Below, piece by piece: positions 9,038 through 17,435 of a stretch of DNA of 33,089 nucleotides (position 1 is the stretch's first letter; every line of letters starts with the position of its first letter). Source of the DNA: Kiritimatiellia bacterium (lineage in GTDB: Bacteria; Verrucomicrobiota; Kiritimatiellia; PWTM01); NCBI GenBank assembly GCA_026417735.1, contig JAOACR010000022.1:1-33089 (forward strand), written 5' to 3'. Made by a program: the position numbers and the translations under genes. Under the pieces are notes generated by a model. The model did no database searches. It was not told the origin of the DNA and was given only the letters and a program-made list of their open reading frames with translations.

Positions 9038-10111
9038 TCACTCTCCCCGATCCCATGCCCGCGGATACGAACCCAGCACGCGCAGCACTGTGCATTCCCG
9101 TTCCAGCTGCTTGATCGCGGCAGCGACCGGCGGATCCTCCATATGCCCCTCCACATCGACGTAGAAGTAGTACTCCCACGCCGCCGAGCGGTTCGGTCGC
9201 GATTCGATCTTGCACAGGTTGACGCCATGCTCGCTGAAGGCGGCCAACGCCCGGTGCAGCGCGCCCACGCGATGCTGCACCGAGAACAGCAGCGACGTCC
9301 GATCATGTCCGGTCGGCTTGCCACACGCGGCACCCACCACCAGGAACCGCGTCGTATTCCCCCGCAGGTCCTGCACCTCCGAGGCGACAATGTCCAGGCC
9401 GTAGGTCTCTGCCGCCTGCGCGCCGGCCAACGCGCCCGCGCCGGCCTCCGCCGCCGCCATCTCCGCCGCCCGCGCGGTGCTCGATACCGGCACCAGGTCC
9501 ACACCCGCCATCTCCGACTGCAGAAAACGACGGCACTGCCCGAACACTTCCGGTTTGCTGTAGATTTTTCGAATCTGTTCCTTCGGACACTTCGCCAGTA
9601 GATGATGCGAAATCGGCAGATACACCTCCGCAACGATCTTCAACGAGGTTTCCGCCAGCTCGTCCAACGTGTGCGTCACCGCCCCCTCCGTAGAATTTTC
9701 GATCGGGACGACACCGTAATCCGCCCGGCCCTTCTCCACCGACGTGAACACGTCACTGATCGTGTCGCAGGAGCTGTACTGCACACTCGCACCGAAACGC
9801 ATCCGGGCCGCCTGGTGCGTAAACGTCGCCGGCGGCCCCAGGTACGCGATGTTCAGAGGCCGCTGCAGCGCGATCGCGGCCGACATGATCTCCCGGTAGA
9901 TTGCCTGCAGCGACGCGTCGGAAAGCGGGCCTTCGTTCACTGCCCGCGTGCGGTCGAGCACTTGTGTTTCGCGGTCGGGCGCAAAAATAGACTCCCCGCG
10001 CTCCCGCTTGATGCGGCCGATCTCGATCGCCACGCGCGTGCGCTCGTTCAACAGCGCCACGAGCTGGCGGTCCAGTTCGTCAATCCGACGGCGCAATTCG
10101 TCGAGGTTCAT
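9038..10111 (-). CDS. pheA: Bifunctional chorismate mutase / prephenate dehydratase (P-protein)
   Basis: The product is 357 aa. Residues 1-85 are an AroQ chorismate mutase helix bundle (ELRRRIDELDRQLVALLNER). Residues from about 88 to 265 are prephenate dehydratase, with YLGPPATFTHQAA, GVVPIENSTEGAV and the catalytic NTTRF motif. The last 80 or so residues are an ACT domain with RVGALHRAL and the Phe-binding ESRP motif. It converts chorismate to phenylpyruvate in the cytosol. Retention of the ESRP motif suggests phenylalanine feedback. The ATG overlaps the scpB stop by 4 bp. The operon thus carries both branches after chorismate (PheA and TyrA). Confidence 0.97.
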   Translation of the reverse strand: MNLDELRRRIDELDRQLVALLNERTRVAIEIGRIKRERGESIFAPDRETQVLDRTRAVNEGPLSDASLQAIYREIMSAAIALQRPLNIAYLGPPATFTHQAARMRFGASVQYSSCDTISDVFTSVEKGRADYGVVPIENSTEGAVTHTLDELAETSLKIVAEVYLPISHHLLAKCPKEQIRKIYSKPEVFGQCRRFLQSEMAGVDLVPVSSTARAAEMAAAEAGAGALAGAQAAETYGLDIVASEVQDLRGNTTRFLVVGAACGKPTGHDRTSLLFSVQHRVGALHRALAAFSEHGVNLCKIESRPNRSAAWEYYFYVDVEGHMEDPPVAAAIKQLERECTVLRVLGSYPRAWDRGE

Positions 10112-10791
10112 CCGCTCGACTCCCCCTTTGTCCTCGCCTCCGCCACCGCAGACTCCTCCGGTCCGCCCGCCGTCGCCGTCGACGCCGCCTCCGGCGGCCC
10201 CCCGTACCCCGCCTCCCGACGGCGCAGCTCGTCAACCCCCGGAAGATCATCGATTCGGTTCAGCCCGAAATGCTCGAGAAATCGCTGCGTAGTGCCAAAC
10301 AGCCACGGTCGCCCCGGTAGGTCGCTGCGGCCGGTCACCCGGATCAGTTGAAGGTCGAGCAGGTTGCGCAAAATCTGGTCCACCGCAACGCCCCGAACAG
10401 CCTCGATCTCCGCCCGCGTGACCGGCTGGCGGTACGCAATGATCGCCAGCGTCTCCAGCGCCGGTGGAGACAAACGTTGGGGACGCAAACGGTCCAGATG
10501 CACACGCACCCACGGCCCGCATGCCGGTTCGCTTTCGATCCGATACCCTTGCGCGACCTCCGCAACCCTCAGCCCCACGCCCGCCGTCGCCAGATCCTTC
10601 CGCACCGCCTCGATCGCGGCAACGATTTCCTCGCGCCCCACCTCGGCAAAGCCCGCGGCCACACCGCCCAGCCGCTCGGCAGTCTGACGAAACACCTGCG
10701 CCAGTCGGTCCACCGAAATCGGCGTGCGCGACACGAACAGCAGCGCGCCAACGATCGCCTTCAGCTCCGGAATCGCCGCGCCTTCAGTCAT
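10108..10791 (-). CDS. scpB: Segregation and condensation protein B
   Basis: The product is 227 aa. ScpB is the kite (winged-helix) subunit that dimerises on ScpA and regulates the SMC condensin. The characteristic block LETLAIIAYRQPVTRAEIE is followed by VDQILRNLLDLQLIRV and GRPWLFGTTQRFLEHFGL, which are typical of ScpB. A Gly/Ala-rich tail ends the protein. ATG at 10791 overlaps the scpA stop by 8 bp; a GTG at 10797 would add two residues. No smc gene is in the window. The scpA-scpB pair is standard, but its position between trpS and the aromatic genes is less so. Confidence 0.94.
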   Translation of the reverse strand: MTEGAAIPELKAIVGALLFVSRTPISVDRLAQVFRQTAERLGGVAAGFAEVGREEIVAAIEAVRKDLATAGVGLRVAEVAQGYRIESEPACGPWVRVHLDRLRPQRLSPPALETLAIIAYRQPVTRAEIEAVRGVAVDQILRNLLDLQLIRVTGRSDLPGRPWLFGTTQRFLEHFGLNRIDDLPGVDELRRREAGYGGPPEAASTATAGGPEESAVAEARTKGESSG

Positions 10792-11563
10792 CGCCACCCG
10801 TCCCCGCCGCCACCGCAGCGTCCGCCGTTCGCCGGATCACAATCTCATCGAACGCGGCACTCTGCACCGCCTCGACCTGCTGCAGCCGGATCAGCTCCAG
10901 CACCGCCAGAAACGTCACCACGATCTCTGCCCGGGACCGCATCTGTTCGAACAACTTCGACAGCGAAAGCTCCCCCCGTTCCGCCAGCAGCTCGAGCAGC
11001 TGATCAATCTTCTCCCCCACCGTGTACCGCTCCGCGAAAATTTCGCGGAGGTCCTCGTTCGCACCGATGCGTTTGAGCGCAGACTGAAATGCGCCGAGCA
11101 GATCAAAGATGCTGACGTCCGCGAGCGTCGGCGGACCGACCGGCGCGTCCGCGTCCGACACCATCGCGTCGTGTCGTGTGAACACATCGGACTGACGCCG
11201 CTCCATGGCCTCCAGAAACCGGGCCGCATCTTTAAACTTCTTGTACTCCACCAGACGCCGCACCAGATCCCACCGGGGATCGGGCTCCTCCTCCTCCCCC
11301 GCTTCTGGCGTTCGTTCTTCCGGGGGCAATAACATCCGGCTTTTGATCATCATCAACGTCGCCGCCATCACCAAAAACTCCCCCGCAATGGACAGGTCCA
11401 GCATCCGCATCATGTCCAGGTATTCGAGGTACTGCGTGGTGATACGTTCGATCGGGATGTCGTAGATGTTGAGCTCCTCGCGGCGAATGAGATAAAGGAG
11501 AAGGTCGAGCGGACCCTCAAACACTTCGAGGCGCACCTTGTAATCCCGACCGACCGGCGACAT
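10784..11563 (-). CDS. scpA: Segregation and condensation protein A (kleisin)
   Basis: The product is 259 aa. ScpA is the kleisin that bridges the SMC head and neck in condensin. The N-terminal family signature is clear: VFEGPLDLLLYLIRREELNIYDIPI (residues about 14-38), followed by ITTQYLEYLDMM and FLVMAATLMMIKSRMLLP. An acidic linker (EAGEEEEPD) and the C-terminal winged helix follow, including VTFLAVLELIRLQQV. ATG at 11563 lies 5 bp past the trpS stop, and a GGAG site overlaps the end of trpS. Confidence 0.96.
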   Translation of the reverse strand: MSPVGRDYKVRLEVFEGPLDLLLYLIRREELNIYDIPIERITTQYLEYLDMMRMLDLSIAGEFLVMAATLMMIKSRMLLPPEERTPEAGEEEEPDPRWDLVRRLVEYKKFKDAARFLEAMERRQSDVFTRHDAMVSDADAPVGPPTLADVSIFDLLGAFQSALKRIGANEDLREIFAERYTVGEKIDQLLELLAERGELSLSKLFEQMRSRAEIVVTFLAVLELIRLQQVEAVQSAAFDEIVIRRTADAAVAAGTGGDD

Positions 11564-11568
11564 CGGGG

Positions 11569-12531
11569 CTACTCCAGCCCGACCGCGCGCCGCGCGGCGG
11601 CGAGGGTGGTGCGCGCGACCGCGCGTGCCCGCTCCGCGCCGCGCCGCAAGACCGTCTCCACCTCATCCGGTCGCGCGGCGAGCTCCTGCCGGCGCCGCCT
11701 CAGCGGGCCGAACCACTCTTCGATCTTATCCGCCAATGCCTGTTTGGCGGCGGCATAGCCGAAACCGCCCGACCGGTATCGGGCCGCCATCGCCTCCCGC
11801 TCCTCGTCCGTCGCAAGCAAACGATACAGCGCAAACACCGTGCACCGCTCGGGGTCCTTCGGCGCCTCGACGGGCGTACTGTCGGTGACGATCCGCATGA
11901 CCCGTCTCCGCGTTTCGGCGGGATCACCAAACAGCTCGATCGTGTTGCCGTACGACTTCGACATTTTCTGGCCGTCAATCCCCGGCACCACCGCGACCTC
12001 CTCACGGATCAGCGGCTCGGGAATCCGAAACACCTCGCCAAACTCGCGATTGAACTTGATGGCGATGTCGCGAGTCACCTCGACGTGCTGCTTCTGGTCA
12101 CGTCCGACCGGCACGACCTCCGCCTGCACCGCGAGAATGTCCGCCGCCATCAATACCGGATACGCAAATAGCCCATGGCTCGCCGGTACCCCCTTTGCGA
12201 GCTTGTCCTTGTAGGAATGACATCGCTCCAGCAGCCCCATCGGCGTCACCACCGACAGCAGCCACGCCAGCTCGCAGACCTCCGGCACATCGCTCTGGCG
12301 ATAAAAGACGGTCCGCTCCGGATCAAGACCGCAGGCGAGAAAATCCAGCGCCACCTCCACCGTCGCCGCCCGCAGCGCGGCCGCATCATGCACCGTCGTC
12401 AGCGCATGGTAGTTCGCGATGAACAGAAACGTTTCGTTCCCCGCCTGCAGTTCCAGCGCCGGCCGCATCATCCCGAAGTAGTTTCCGAGATGCAGCCGCC
12501 CGGATGGCTGAATGCCGGACAACACTCTCAT
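11569..12531 (-). CDS. trpS: Tryptophanyl-tRNA synthetase
   Basis: The product is 320 aa, a compact bacterial class I enzyme that charges tRNA-Trp. The start region has SGIQPSGRLHLGNYFG, holding the HIGH-type motif as HLGN. The KMSKS loop is intact in DGQKMSKSYGN. The SHGLFAYPVLMAADIL block lies between them and forms part of the Trp pocket. An in-frame open frame extends upstream to 12648 but the added residues are not homologous. ATG at 12531 is chosen; ATG at 12549 is a possible alternative and contains the GGAG that may serve the chosen start. It is the first gene of the long minus-strand operon and shares a divergent control region with nusA. Confidence 0.95.
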   Translation of the reverse strand: MRVLSGIQPSGRLHLGNYFGMMRPALELQAGNETFLFIANYHALTTVHDAAALRAATVEVALDFLACGLDPERTVFYRQSDVPEVCELAWLLSVVTPMGLLERCHSYKDKLAKGVPASHGLFAYPVLMAADILAVQAEVVPVGRDQKQHVEVTRDIAIKFNREFGEVFRIPEPLIREEVAVVPGIDGQKMSKSYGNTIELFGDPAETRRRVMRIVTDSTPVEAPKDPERCTVFALYRLLATDEEREAMAARYRSGGFGYAAAKQALADKIEEWFGPLRRRRQELAARPDEVETVLRRGAERARAVARTTLAAARRAVGLE

Positions 12532-12585
12532 CGGCGGAAATCGCTCCATGCGGCCGTGGCCAGCGCCCGGCTCCGCAGCCCGCAA

Positions 12586-12614
12586 AGGATATCCCATCTG
12601 TCCGCGTTCGCCAA
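12586..12614 (-). promoter_or_regulatory. Candidate sigma-70 promoter for the trpS operon
   Basis: On the minus strand TTGGCG (12609-12614) and TATCCT (12586-12591) are separated by 17 bp. Each matches the consensus hexamer at four of six positions. Transcription would begin near 12579 and leave a leader of about 48 nt before the trpS ATG. No terminator-like leader hairpin or T-box features are visible. Confidence 0.4.
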
Positions 12615-12762
12615 CCACGCGCCCTCCCCGCGCCCGCACGAAGGCCACTGTTTCTCCGTGGCCTCAACCACGATCCGCCCCCAAGATCGATCCGGTCCAC
12701 ACCGCTGTCTCCACCGCCCCCGGCGCGCTGCCGGCGGCGCCCGACGTCCCGCACCCGCATAT

Positions 12763-12789
12763 TTGACGGCTCGCCAGGCGCCGGATACT
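12763..12789 (+). promoter_or_regulatory. Candidate sigma-70 promoter for the nusA operon
   Basis: TTGACG (12763-12768) and GATACT (12784-12789) are separated by a short 15-bp spacer. They match the consensus at five and four positions. The predicted start near 12796 gives a leader of about 100 nt before nusA. Confidence 0.4.
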
Positions 12790-12820
12790 CTGTGAGTTTG
12801 CCCGTACGGTAGAGGCGGCT

Positions 12821-12836
12821 GGGCCCTCCGGGGCCC
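12821..12836 (+). promoter_or_regulatory. GC hairpin in the nusA leader, possible attenuator
   Basis: GGGCCC, loop TCCG and GGGCCC form a perfect 6-bp GC stem. It is followed by a T-rich stretch (TTGGTTCTTTG) about 60 nt before the nusA start. It resembles a weak intrinsic terminator placed in a leader, which would suit NusA autoregulation, but the T-tract is interrupted. Confidence 0.3.
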
Positions 12837-12896
12837 TTGGTTCTTTGTCAGCGGACCGCAGATGGGCACCCGGCCGCGGCCGGAAGGAGTCGGCGT

Positions 12897-14156
12897 ATGA
12901 ACAGCGAGTTGCAGGCGGTGGTGGAAAACATCGAGCGGGAGCACAACCTCGATCGCGAAACCATCATCCGCGCGATCGAGGAAGGACTCCTCGTCGCCGC
13001 CCGGAAAAGCATGCACGGTGCGGCCGCCGTCCGCGTCCAGATCGACCGCAAGACGCTCGCGATCCGAATGTATGTCGCGAAGACCGTCATTGCCTCCGGA
13101 GCCCCCGCGCCCGACCAAATTCGCCTCCACGATGCGCAAAAAATCAAACCGGACGCCCAGCCCGGCGAGACCCTAGAGGTCGAAGTGCCCGCCAGCCAGC
13201 TCGGCCGCATCGCCGCGCAGTCCGCCCGGCAGTCCATCCTGCAGGAAATCCGCAAGGGCGTCCGCAACCGTGTGTACGAGTTGTACAAGAATGCGGTGGG
13301 CACCATCGTCAGCGGCACCGTTTCCGGCTTCGATCGCCGTGACGTGCTGGTGAAGATTGACGACGCGGAGGCGGTGCTGCCCGCGACGGAGCGGCCGGCC
13401 TCGGAGCAGTACCAACTCAACGACCGCATCCAGGCGCTGGTGCTGGCAGTGGATCCAACCGCTCACCCGATGATCACGCTGTCGAGATCCAGCCCCGATT
13501 TTGTCCGCCGTCTGTTCGAGCGCGAGGTTGCTGAAATCGGTGACGGCACCGTCGAAATCCGCGCAATTGCGCGCGATCCCGGCTTCCGAACCAAGATCGC
13601 GGTCGCGTCGCGCGACGAAAAGGTCGACCCGGTGGGCGCCTGCGTCGGGCTCCGCGGCATGCGGGTTCAAAACATCACCCGCGAGCTCAACGGCGAACGT
13701 GTCGACGTCGTGCGCTGGCATGCGGACCCGCGCCAGTTTGTCACCAACGCGCTGCATCCCGCAAAGCTCGACCGAGTGCGGCTCGACGAGGCAACCCGGA
13801 CCGCTTACGTCAGCGTGCCGCAGGACCAGCAGGCGCTCGCAATCGGCCGCGAAGGCAAAAATGTGCGGCTCGCAATGAAGCTGACCGGCTGGCAGATCAA
13901 AATCGAGCGCGAAGAGTCGGTGCCGTTCGACGAAAAAGTCGCCGCCGCGGTCAAGGAGCTGGCGGCCATTGAAGGCATCGGGCGCCAGCGGGCGGAAGCG
14001 CTGGTCCGGGCGGGCTTCCTCGACCTGGAAGGCATTCTCGCCGCGGAACTTTCGGATCTGCTCACCGTGGAGGGGTTAGACGAAGCGTCGGCGGAGCAGT
14101 TGCGCAAAATTGCGGCGGCCGAACATGAGCGCCGACATGGAACCATCTCGTCATGA
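12897..14156 (+). CDS. nusA: Transcription termination/antitermination factor NusA
   Basis: The product is 419 aa. NusA binds RNA polymerase and controls pausing, termination and antitermination. The N-terminal polymerase-binding domain starts NSELQAVVENIEREHNLD. An S1 domain starts near residue 135 (GTIVSGTVSGFDRRDVLVKI). KH domains follow with DPVGACVGLRGMRVQNI and AIGREGKNVRLAMKLTGW. The C-terminus has a helix-hairpin-helix segment (IEGIGRQRAEALVRAG) and then a short acidic end. ATG at 12897 is preceded 7 bp upstream by a strong GGAAGGAG; the open frame back to 12837 lacks homology. The stop overlaps the infB start as ATGA. The usual ylxR gene between nusA and infB is absent. Confidence 0.96.
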   Translation: MNSELQAVVENIEREHNLDRETIIRAIEEGLLVAARKSMHGAAAVRVQIDRKTLAIRMYVAKTVIASGAPAPDQIRLHDAQKIKPDAQPGETLEVEVPASQLGRIAAQSARQSILQEIRKGVRNRVYELYKNAVGTIVSGTVSGFDRRDVLVKIDDAEAVLPATERPASEQYQLNDRIQALVLAVDPTAHPMITLSRSSPDFVRRLFEREVAEIGDGTVEIRAIARDPGFRTKIAVASRDEKVDPVGACVGLRGMRVQNITRELNGERVDVVRWHADPRQFVTNALHPAKLDRVRLDEATRTAYVSVPQDQQALAIGREGKNVRLAMKLTGWQIKIEREESVPFDEKVAAAVKELAAIEGIGRQRAEALVRAGFLDLEGILAAELSDLLTVEGLDEASAEQLRKIAAAEHERRHGTISS

Positions 14157-16279
14157 GGATGTTTGAGTTAGCGCGGGAGCTCGGGCTCCCCTCGAAAGAA
14201 TTGATTCATCGTCTCCGCGAGCTCGGCGAGGATGTATCCGACAATCCTGCGTCGAACGCCTCGGTGACGCAGGTCCGAAAGGCCCGAGAGCTTTGGGGGC
14301 CCAAAGCCGCGGAGGCGCCACCGGCAGCCGAAACCGCCGCCGCTCCCTCTGCCGTAGGCGAGGCTACCGTTGCGCCGCCGCCGCCTTCCGAACCTCCGCC
14401 CGCACCTCCCCCCGCCGCGGTTTCGCAGGCGGCCGAGGCGCCGGCCACCCCGCCGCCGACCGCTCCGGCCCCACCCTCCGCCCCCACCCCAAAACCGTCG
14501 GTCGTCCGCATCCGCGAGCCGATCACCGTCCGGGCGCTCGCCGAAATGATGCAAGTCCGACCCAATCAGCTCGTCGCCGAGCTGATGAAGATGAACATCT
14601 TCAAGAAGATCAACGATCCTCTTGACTTTCGTACCGCGCTGCAGGTCGGGCAGCGCCTGGGCATCCGGGTGGAGCAGGAAAAACGAGCTCCGGTGGAGGG
14701 ACCCAAGCCGCCCAAGAAAGCGATCGAGCGGCCGGCGGAACCGCCACCCCCCTCTTCCAGCGAGCTCCAGCCCCGTCCCCCGGTGGTCACCTTCATGGGA
14801 CACGTGGACCACGGCAAAACCTCGCTGCTGGATTACATTCGCAAGACCCGGATCGCCGCGGGCGAGGCCGGCGGGATCACTCAACACATCGGCGCATACA
14901 TGGTGCAGGTCCGCGACCGTTGGATCACGTTCATCGACACGCCCGGTCATGCGGCGTTCACCCAAATGCGCGCGCGCGGTGCGAATGTCACCGACATTGC
15001 GGTGATCGTCATCGCAGCCGACGAGGGCGTGAAACCCCAGACCCTCGAGGCGATCCAGCACGCGCGCGCCGCGAACGTCACGATCATGTGCGCGATCAAC
15101 AAAATTGACCTTCCCGGCGCCAACGTTGACCGTGTGAAGGCGCAGCTGCAACAGAACGGCCTGACGCCCGATGACTGGGGCGGCAAAATCGTGTGCGTGC
15201 CGGTCAGCGCGGTCACCGGGCAGGGTATCCCGGACCTGCTCGAGATGATCCTGCTGCAGGCCGATCTGCTCGAACTGAAGGCGCCCCCCCATCGGCCCGC
15301 GAAGGGCTTCGTGCTGGAAGCGAAGCTCGCCCCCGGCAGTGGCCCCGTCGCCACAGTGCTGATCAAGAGCGGCACGCTGAAAGTCGGCGACGCGGTCGTG
15401 TGCGGTGAGGCGTGGGGTCGCGTGCGGTCACTGGAAAACGACCGCGGAATCCGGCAGCGGACTGCAGGGCCGGGCTTCGCCGTGCAGATGTTGGGCCTCA
15501 ATGCGGTACCCCCGGCCGGTGCAGAGTTTGAGGTGGTCGAGTCCGACCGGGCGGCCAGAGAAATCGCCGAGGCGAGGATCGAAGCCAGCCGCCGGGCGAA
15601 GCTGCAGACACCGACCCGCACGCTTTCGCTGGACGACCTGCTGACGAAGACCGATCCGACTCAGAAGGTCGAACTCTCCATCGTGCTGAAGTGCGACGTG
15701 CAAGGTACTTTGGAGGCAGTCCAACAGGCACTGTCCGAAATCAAAAGCACCCGCGTCTCGCTGAAAATCGTGCTGGCGGGCGTCGGCAACGTGTCCGCGA
15801 ACGATGTGTTGCTGGCGAAGGCGTCCAACGCGATCGTGATCGGATTCCATGTGGGTGGAGAGCCGGGCGTTGAAAAAATCGCAAAGCGCGAGGGCGTCGA
15901 AATCCGCCTCTACAGCGTCATCTACGAGCTCGTCGAAGAAGTGCGCAACGCAATGGCTGGCCTGCTCCAGCCCATCGTGCGCGAGGTGCCGCTGGGTCAG
16001 GCGCTCGTGAAGCAGGTGTTCCAGCTCAGCCGCAAGGGCAACGTCGCCGGATGCCTGGTGCGCTCGGGCCGCGTGCTGTTGCGCGGGCGCGCGCGGGTGC
16101 GCCGCGGCGGCGACATCGTCTACGAGGGTTCGATCGCGTCGCTCCGCCGGTTCCAGAACGACGCCACCGAGGTTCGCGAGGGACAGGAGTGCGGCATCCG
16201 CCTCGACAACTTCAACGCGTTCGAGCCCGGTGACATCATTGAGGTGTACGAGGTGCAAAAAATTGCGCAGACCCTCTGA
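14153..16279 (+). CDS. infB: Translation initiation factor IF-2
   Basis: The product is 708 aa. IF-2 is the GTPase that places initiator tRNA on the 30S subunit and drives subunit joining. Two short IF2_N modules are seen, at residues 1-50 and about 121-170, separated by a Pro/Ala-rich linker of about 60 residues. The G domain has G1 GHVDHGKTS (from residue 216), G2 GGITQHIGA, G3 DTPGH, G4 NKID and a G5 SAV. The C-terminal domains II-IV follow, with KCDVQGTLEAVQ and FNAFEPGDIIEVYE near the end. The linker is shorter than in E. coli IF2-alpha. ATG at 14153 is 4-bp coupled to nusA. Confidence 0.97.
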   Translation: MRMFELARELGLPSKELIHRLRELGEDVSDNPASNASVTQVRKARELWGPKAAEAPPAAETAAAPSAVGEATVAPPPPSEPPPAPPPAAVSQAAEAPATPPPTAPAPPSAPTPKPSVVRIREPITVRALAEMMQVRPNQLVAELMKMNIFKKINDPLDFRTALQVGQRLGIRVEQEKRAPVEGPKPPKKAIERPAEPPPPSSSELQPRPPVVTFMGHVDHGKTSLLDYIRKTRIAAGEAGGITQHIGAYMVQVRDRWITFIDTPGHAAFTQMRARGANVTDIAVIVIAADEGVKPQTLEAIQHARAANVTIMCAINKIDLPGANVDRVKAQLQQNGLTPDDWGGKIVCVPVSAVTGQGIPDLLEMILLQADLLELKAPPHRPAKGFVLEAKLAPGSGPVATVLIKSGTLKVGDAVVCGEAWGRVRSLENDRGIRQRTAGPGFAVQMLGLNAVPPAGAEFEVVESDRAAREIAEARIEASRRAKLQTPTRTLSLDDLLTKTDPTQKVELSIVLKCDVQGTLEAVQQALSEIKSTRVSLKIVLAGVGNVSANDVLLAKASNAIVIGFHVGGEPGVEKIAKREGVEIRLYSVIYELVEEVRNAMAGLLQPIVREVPLGQALVKQVFQLSRKGNVAGCLVRSGRVLLRGRARVRRGGDIVYEGSIASLRRFQNDATEVREGQECGIRLDNFNAFEPGDIIEVYEVQKIAQTL

Positions 16280-16300
16280 CGGGGTCCCGAGGAGACCGCG

Positions 16301-16699
16301 ATGCGCGCCTCTCGGATGGTTCGGGTCAACGAGCTGCTGAAACGCGAAATCGCCGCAACGCTTTATCAGGAGATGGCCGGCGAGTCGCTCGACTTCGCCG
16401 CGATCACCGTCACCGACGTCCAGGTCAGCCCCGACCTTCGCCACGCGAAGGTCTTCGTCTCCATTCGCGGCAGCGACGCTGAAGCTTCCCAAATCTTCTC
16501 ACGGCTCTATCGGCATCGGATCCGTCTGCAAGAACACTGCCATCGCCGCGTTCGCCTGAAGTACACCCCCGTGCTGGTCTTCGAGCGCGACTTTGCGATC
16601 GAACGCGGCGACCGGGTGCTCGCCCTGCTCGATCAGATGCAGCCGCAATCCCCACCGTCGGCCGCGGAACCACCCGCCGGCCCCAACCAGACGATCTGA
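16301..16699 (+). CDS. rbfA: Ribosome-binding factor A
   Basis: The product is 132 aa. RbfA is a KH-type protein needed for late 30S maturation. Visible family features are VRVNELLKREIAATL at the N-terminus, ITVTDVQVSPDLRHAKVFVSI in the centre, and the end segment LKYTPVLVFERDFAIERGDRV. The C-terminal tail is Pro/Ala rich. The start at 16301 has GAGGAG upstream. The position between infB and truB is the classical gene order. Confidence 0.94.
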   Translation: MRASRMVRVNELLKREIAATLYQEMAGESLDFAAITVTDVQVSPDLRHAKVFVSIRGSDAEASQIFSRLYRHRIRLQEHCHRRVRLKYTPVLVFERDFAIERGDRVLALLDQMQPQSPPSAAEPPAGPNQTI

Positions 16700-16700
16700 A

Positions 16701-17435
16701 ATGCCCTCCCCTCAGCCCCTCCCCACCGCCGCAGACCCCGACGGCGTGCTCCTGGTGAACAAGCCGCGCGGCTGGACCTCGCACGATGTCGTGGCGGCGG
16801 TCCGGCGCCGATTCCGCCTGCGCAAAGTCGGTCACGGCGGCACGCTGGATCCGATGGCCACCGGGTTGCTGGTGCTGCTCATCGGTCGCGCCACGCGTCT
16901 TGCGGAACGATTCATGAGCGCGGACAAGGCCTATGCCGGCACATTCCGACTCGGCGTCGAAACGGACACCGAGGATGCCGACGGCCGTGTGATTGCGGAG
17001 CGCGATCCCGGCGGAGTGACCGAAGCCGCGGTTCGCGCCGCACTCGCGCGGCGAACCGGCGACCTCTGGCAGACACCCCCGATGATTTCCGCGATCAAAC
17101 ACGCCGGCCAACCGCTCTACAAGCTGGCCCGGCGGGGTACGGTCATCGAACGGCGGCCCCGCCTCATCCACATCTACGAGTTCTCGCTTGTCGAGTTCGT
17201 GCCCCCTCGGGTGCGCTTCTACCTCCGCTGTACGAAGGGCACCTACGTGCGCACCCTTTGCGCGGATGTGGGCCGCGAACTCGGCTGCGGCGCCTATCTG
17301 GAAGAACTGACCCGCACGCAATCCGGCGAGCTCACGGTGGAAGCGGCCGCACCGCTGGACGACATTCTGGCCGGCGACCGTGTCGCCCTGGAGGCGCGCC
17401 TGTTGCGCCTCGACGCCTTTGCACCGGCACCGTGA
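16701..17435 (+). CDS. truB: tRNA pseudouridine(55) synthase
   Basis: The product is 244 aa. TruB makes pseudouridine-55 in the T loop of tRNAs. The N-terminus has GVLLVNKPRGWTSHDVV, followed by KVGHGGTLDPMATGLL, whose Asp50 is the catalytic residue. Further family blocks are KAYAGTFRLGVETDTEDADG, TPPMISAIKHAGQPLYKLAR and CTKGTYVRTLCADVG. The product ends soon after the catalytic core, without a full PUA domain. ATG at 16701 lies one base after the rbfA stop; the frame is open upstream but only as a shadow of rbfA. Confidence 0.95.
   Translation: MPSPQPLPTAADPDGVLLVNKPRGWTSHDVVAAVRRRFRLRKVGHGGTLDPMATGLLVLLIGRATRLAERFMSADKAYAGTFRLGVETDTEDADGRVIAERDPGGVTEAAVRAALARRTGDLWQTPPMISAIKHAGQPLYKLARRGTVIERRPRLIHIYEFSLVEFVPPRVRFYLRCTKGTYVRTLCADVGRELGCGAYLEELTRTQSGELTVEAAAPLDDILAGDRVALEARLLRLDAFAPAP

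Larger units (their letters stand above)
12532..12896. other. Divergent trpS/nusA control region
   Basis: These 365 bp hold the candidate trpS promoter, the candidate nusA promoter and a GC hairpin in the nusA leader. An inverted repeat GGCCAC (12643-12648) and GTGGCC (12658-12663) lies between the two promoters and could be a protein site or a hairpin. rimP, which often precedes nusA, is not here. Open frames across the region are extensions of trpS or nusA without homology. Confidence 0.6.

Noticed and set aside
12532-12640. T-box or Trp attenuator for trpS
   Set aside because: The predicted leader is about 48 nt and lacks a T-box core, a leader peptide with Trp codons or a terminator.
14168-15292. 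374-codon open frame antisense to infB
   Set aside because: High-GC shadow frame opposite a certain gene, low-complexity Gly/Arg content and no domain.
15428-16492. 354-codon open frame antisense to infB and rbfA
   Set aside because: His/Asp/Leu-rich antisense shadow of conserved genes with no start signal.
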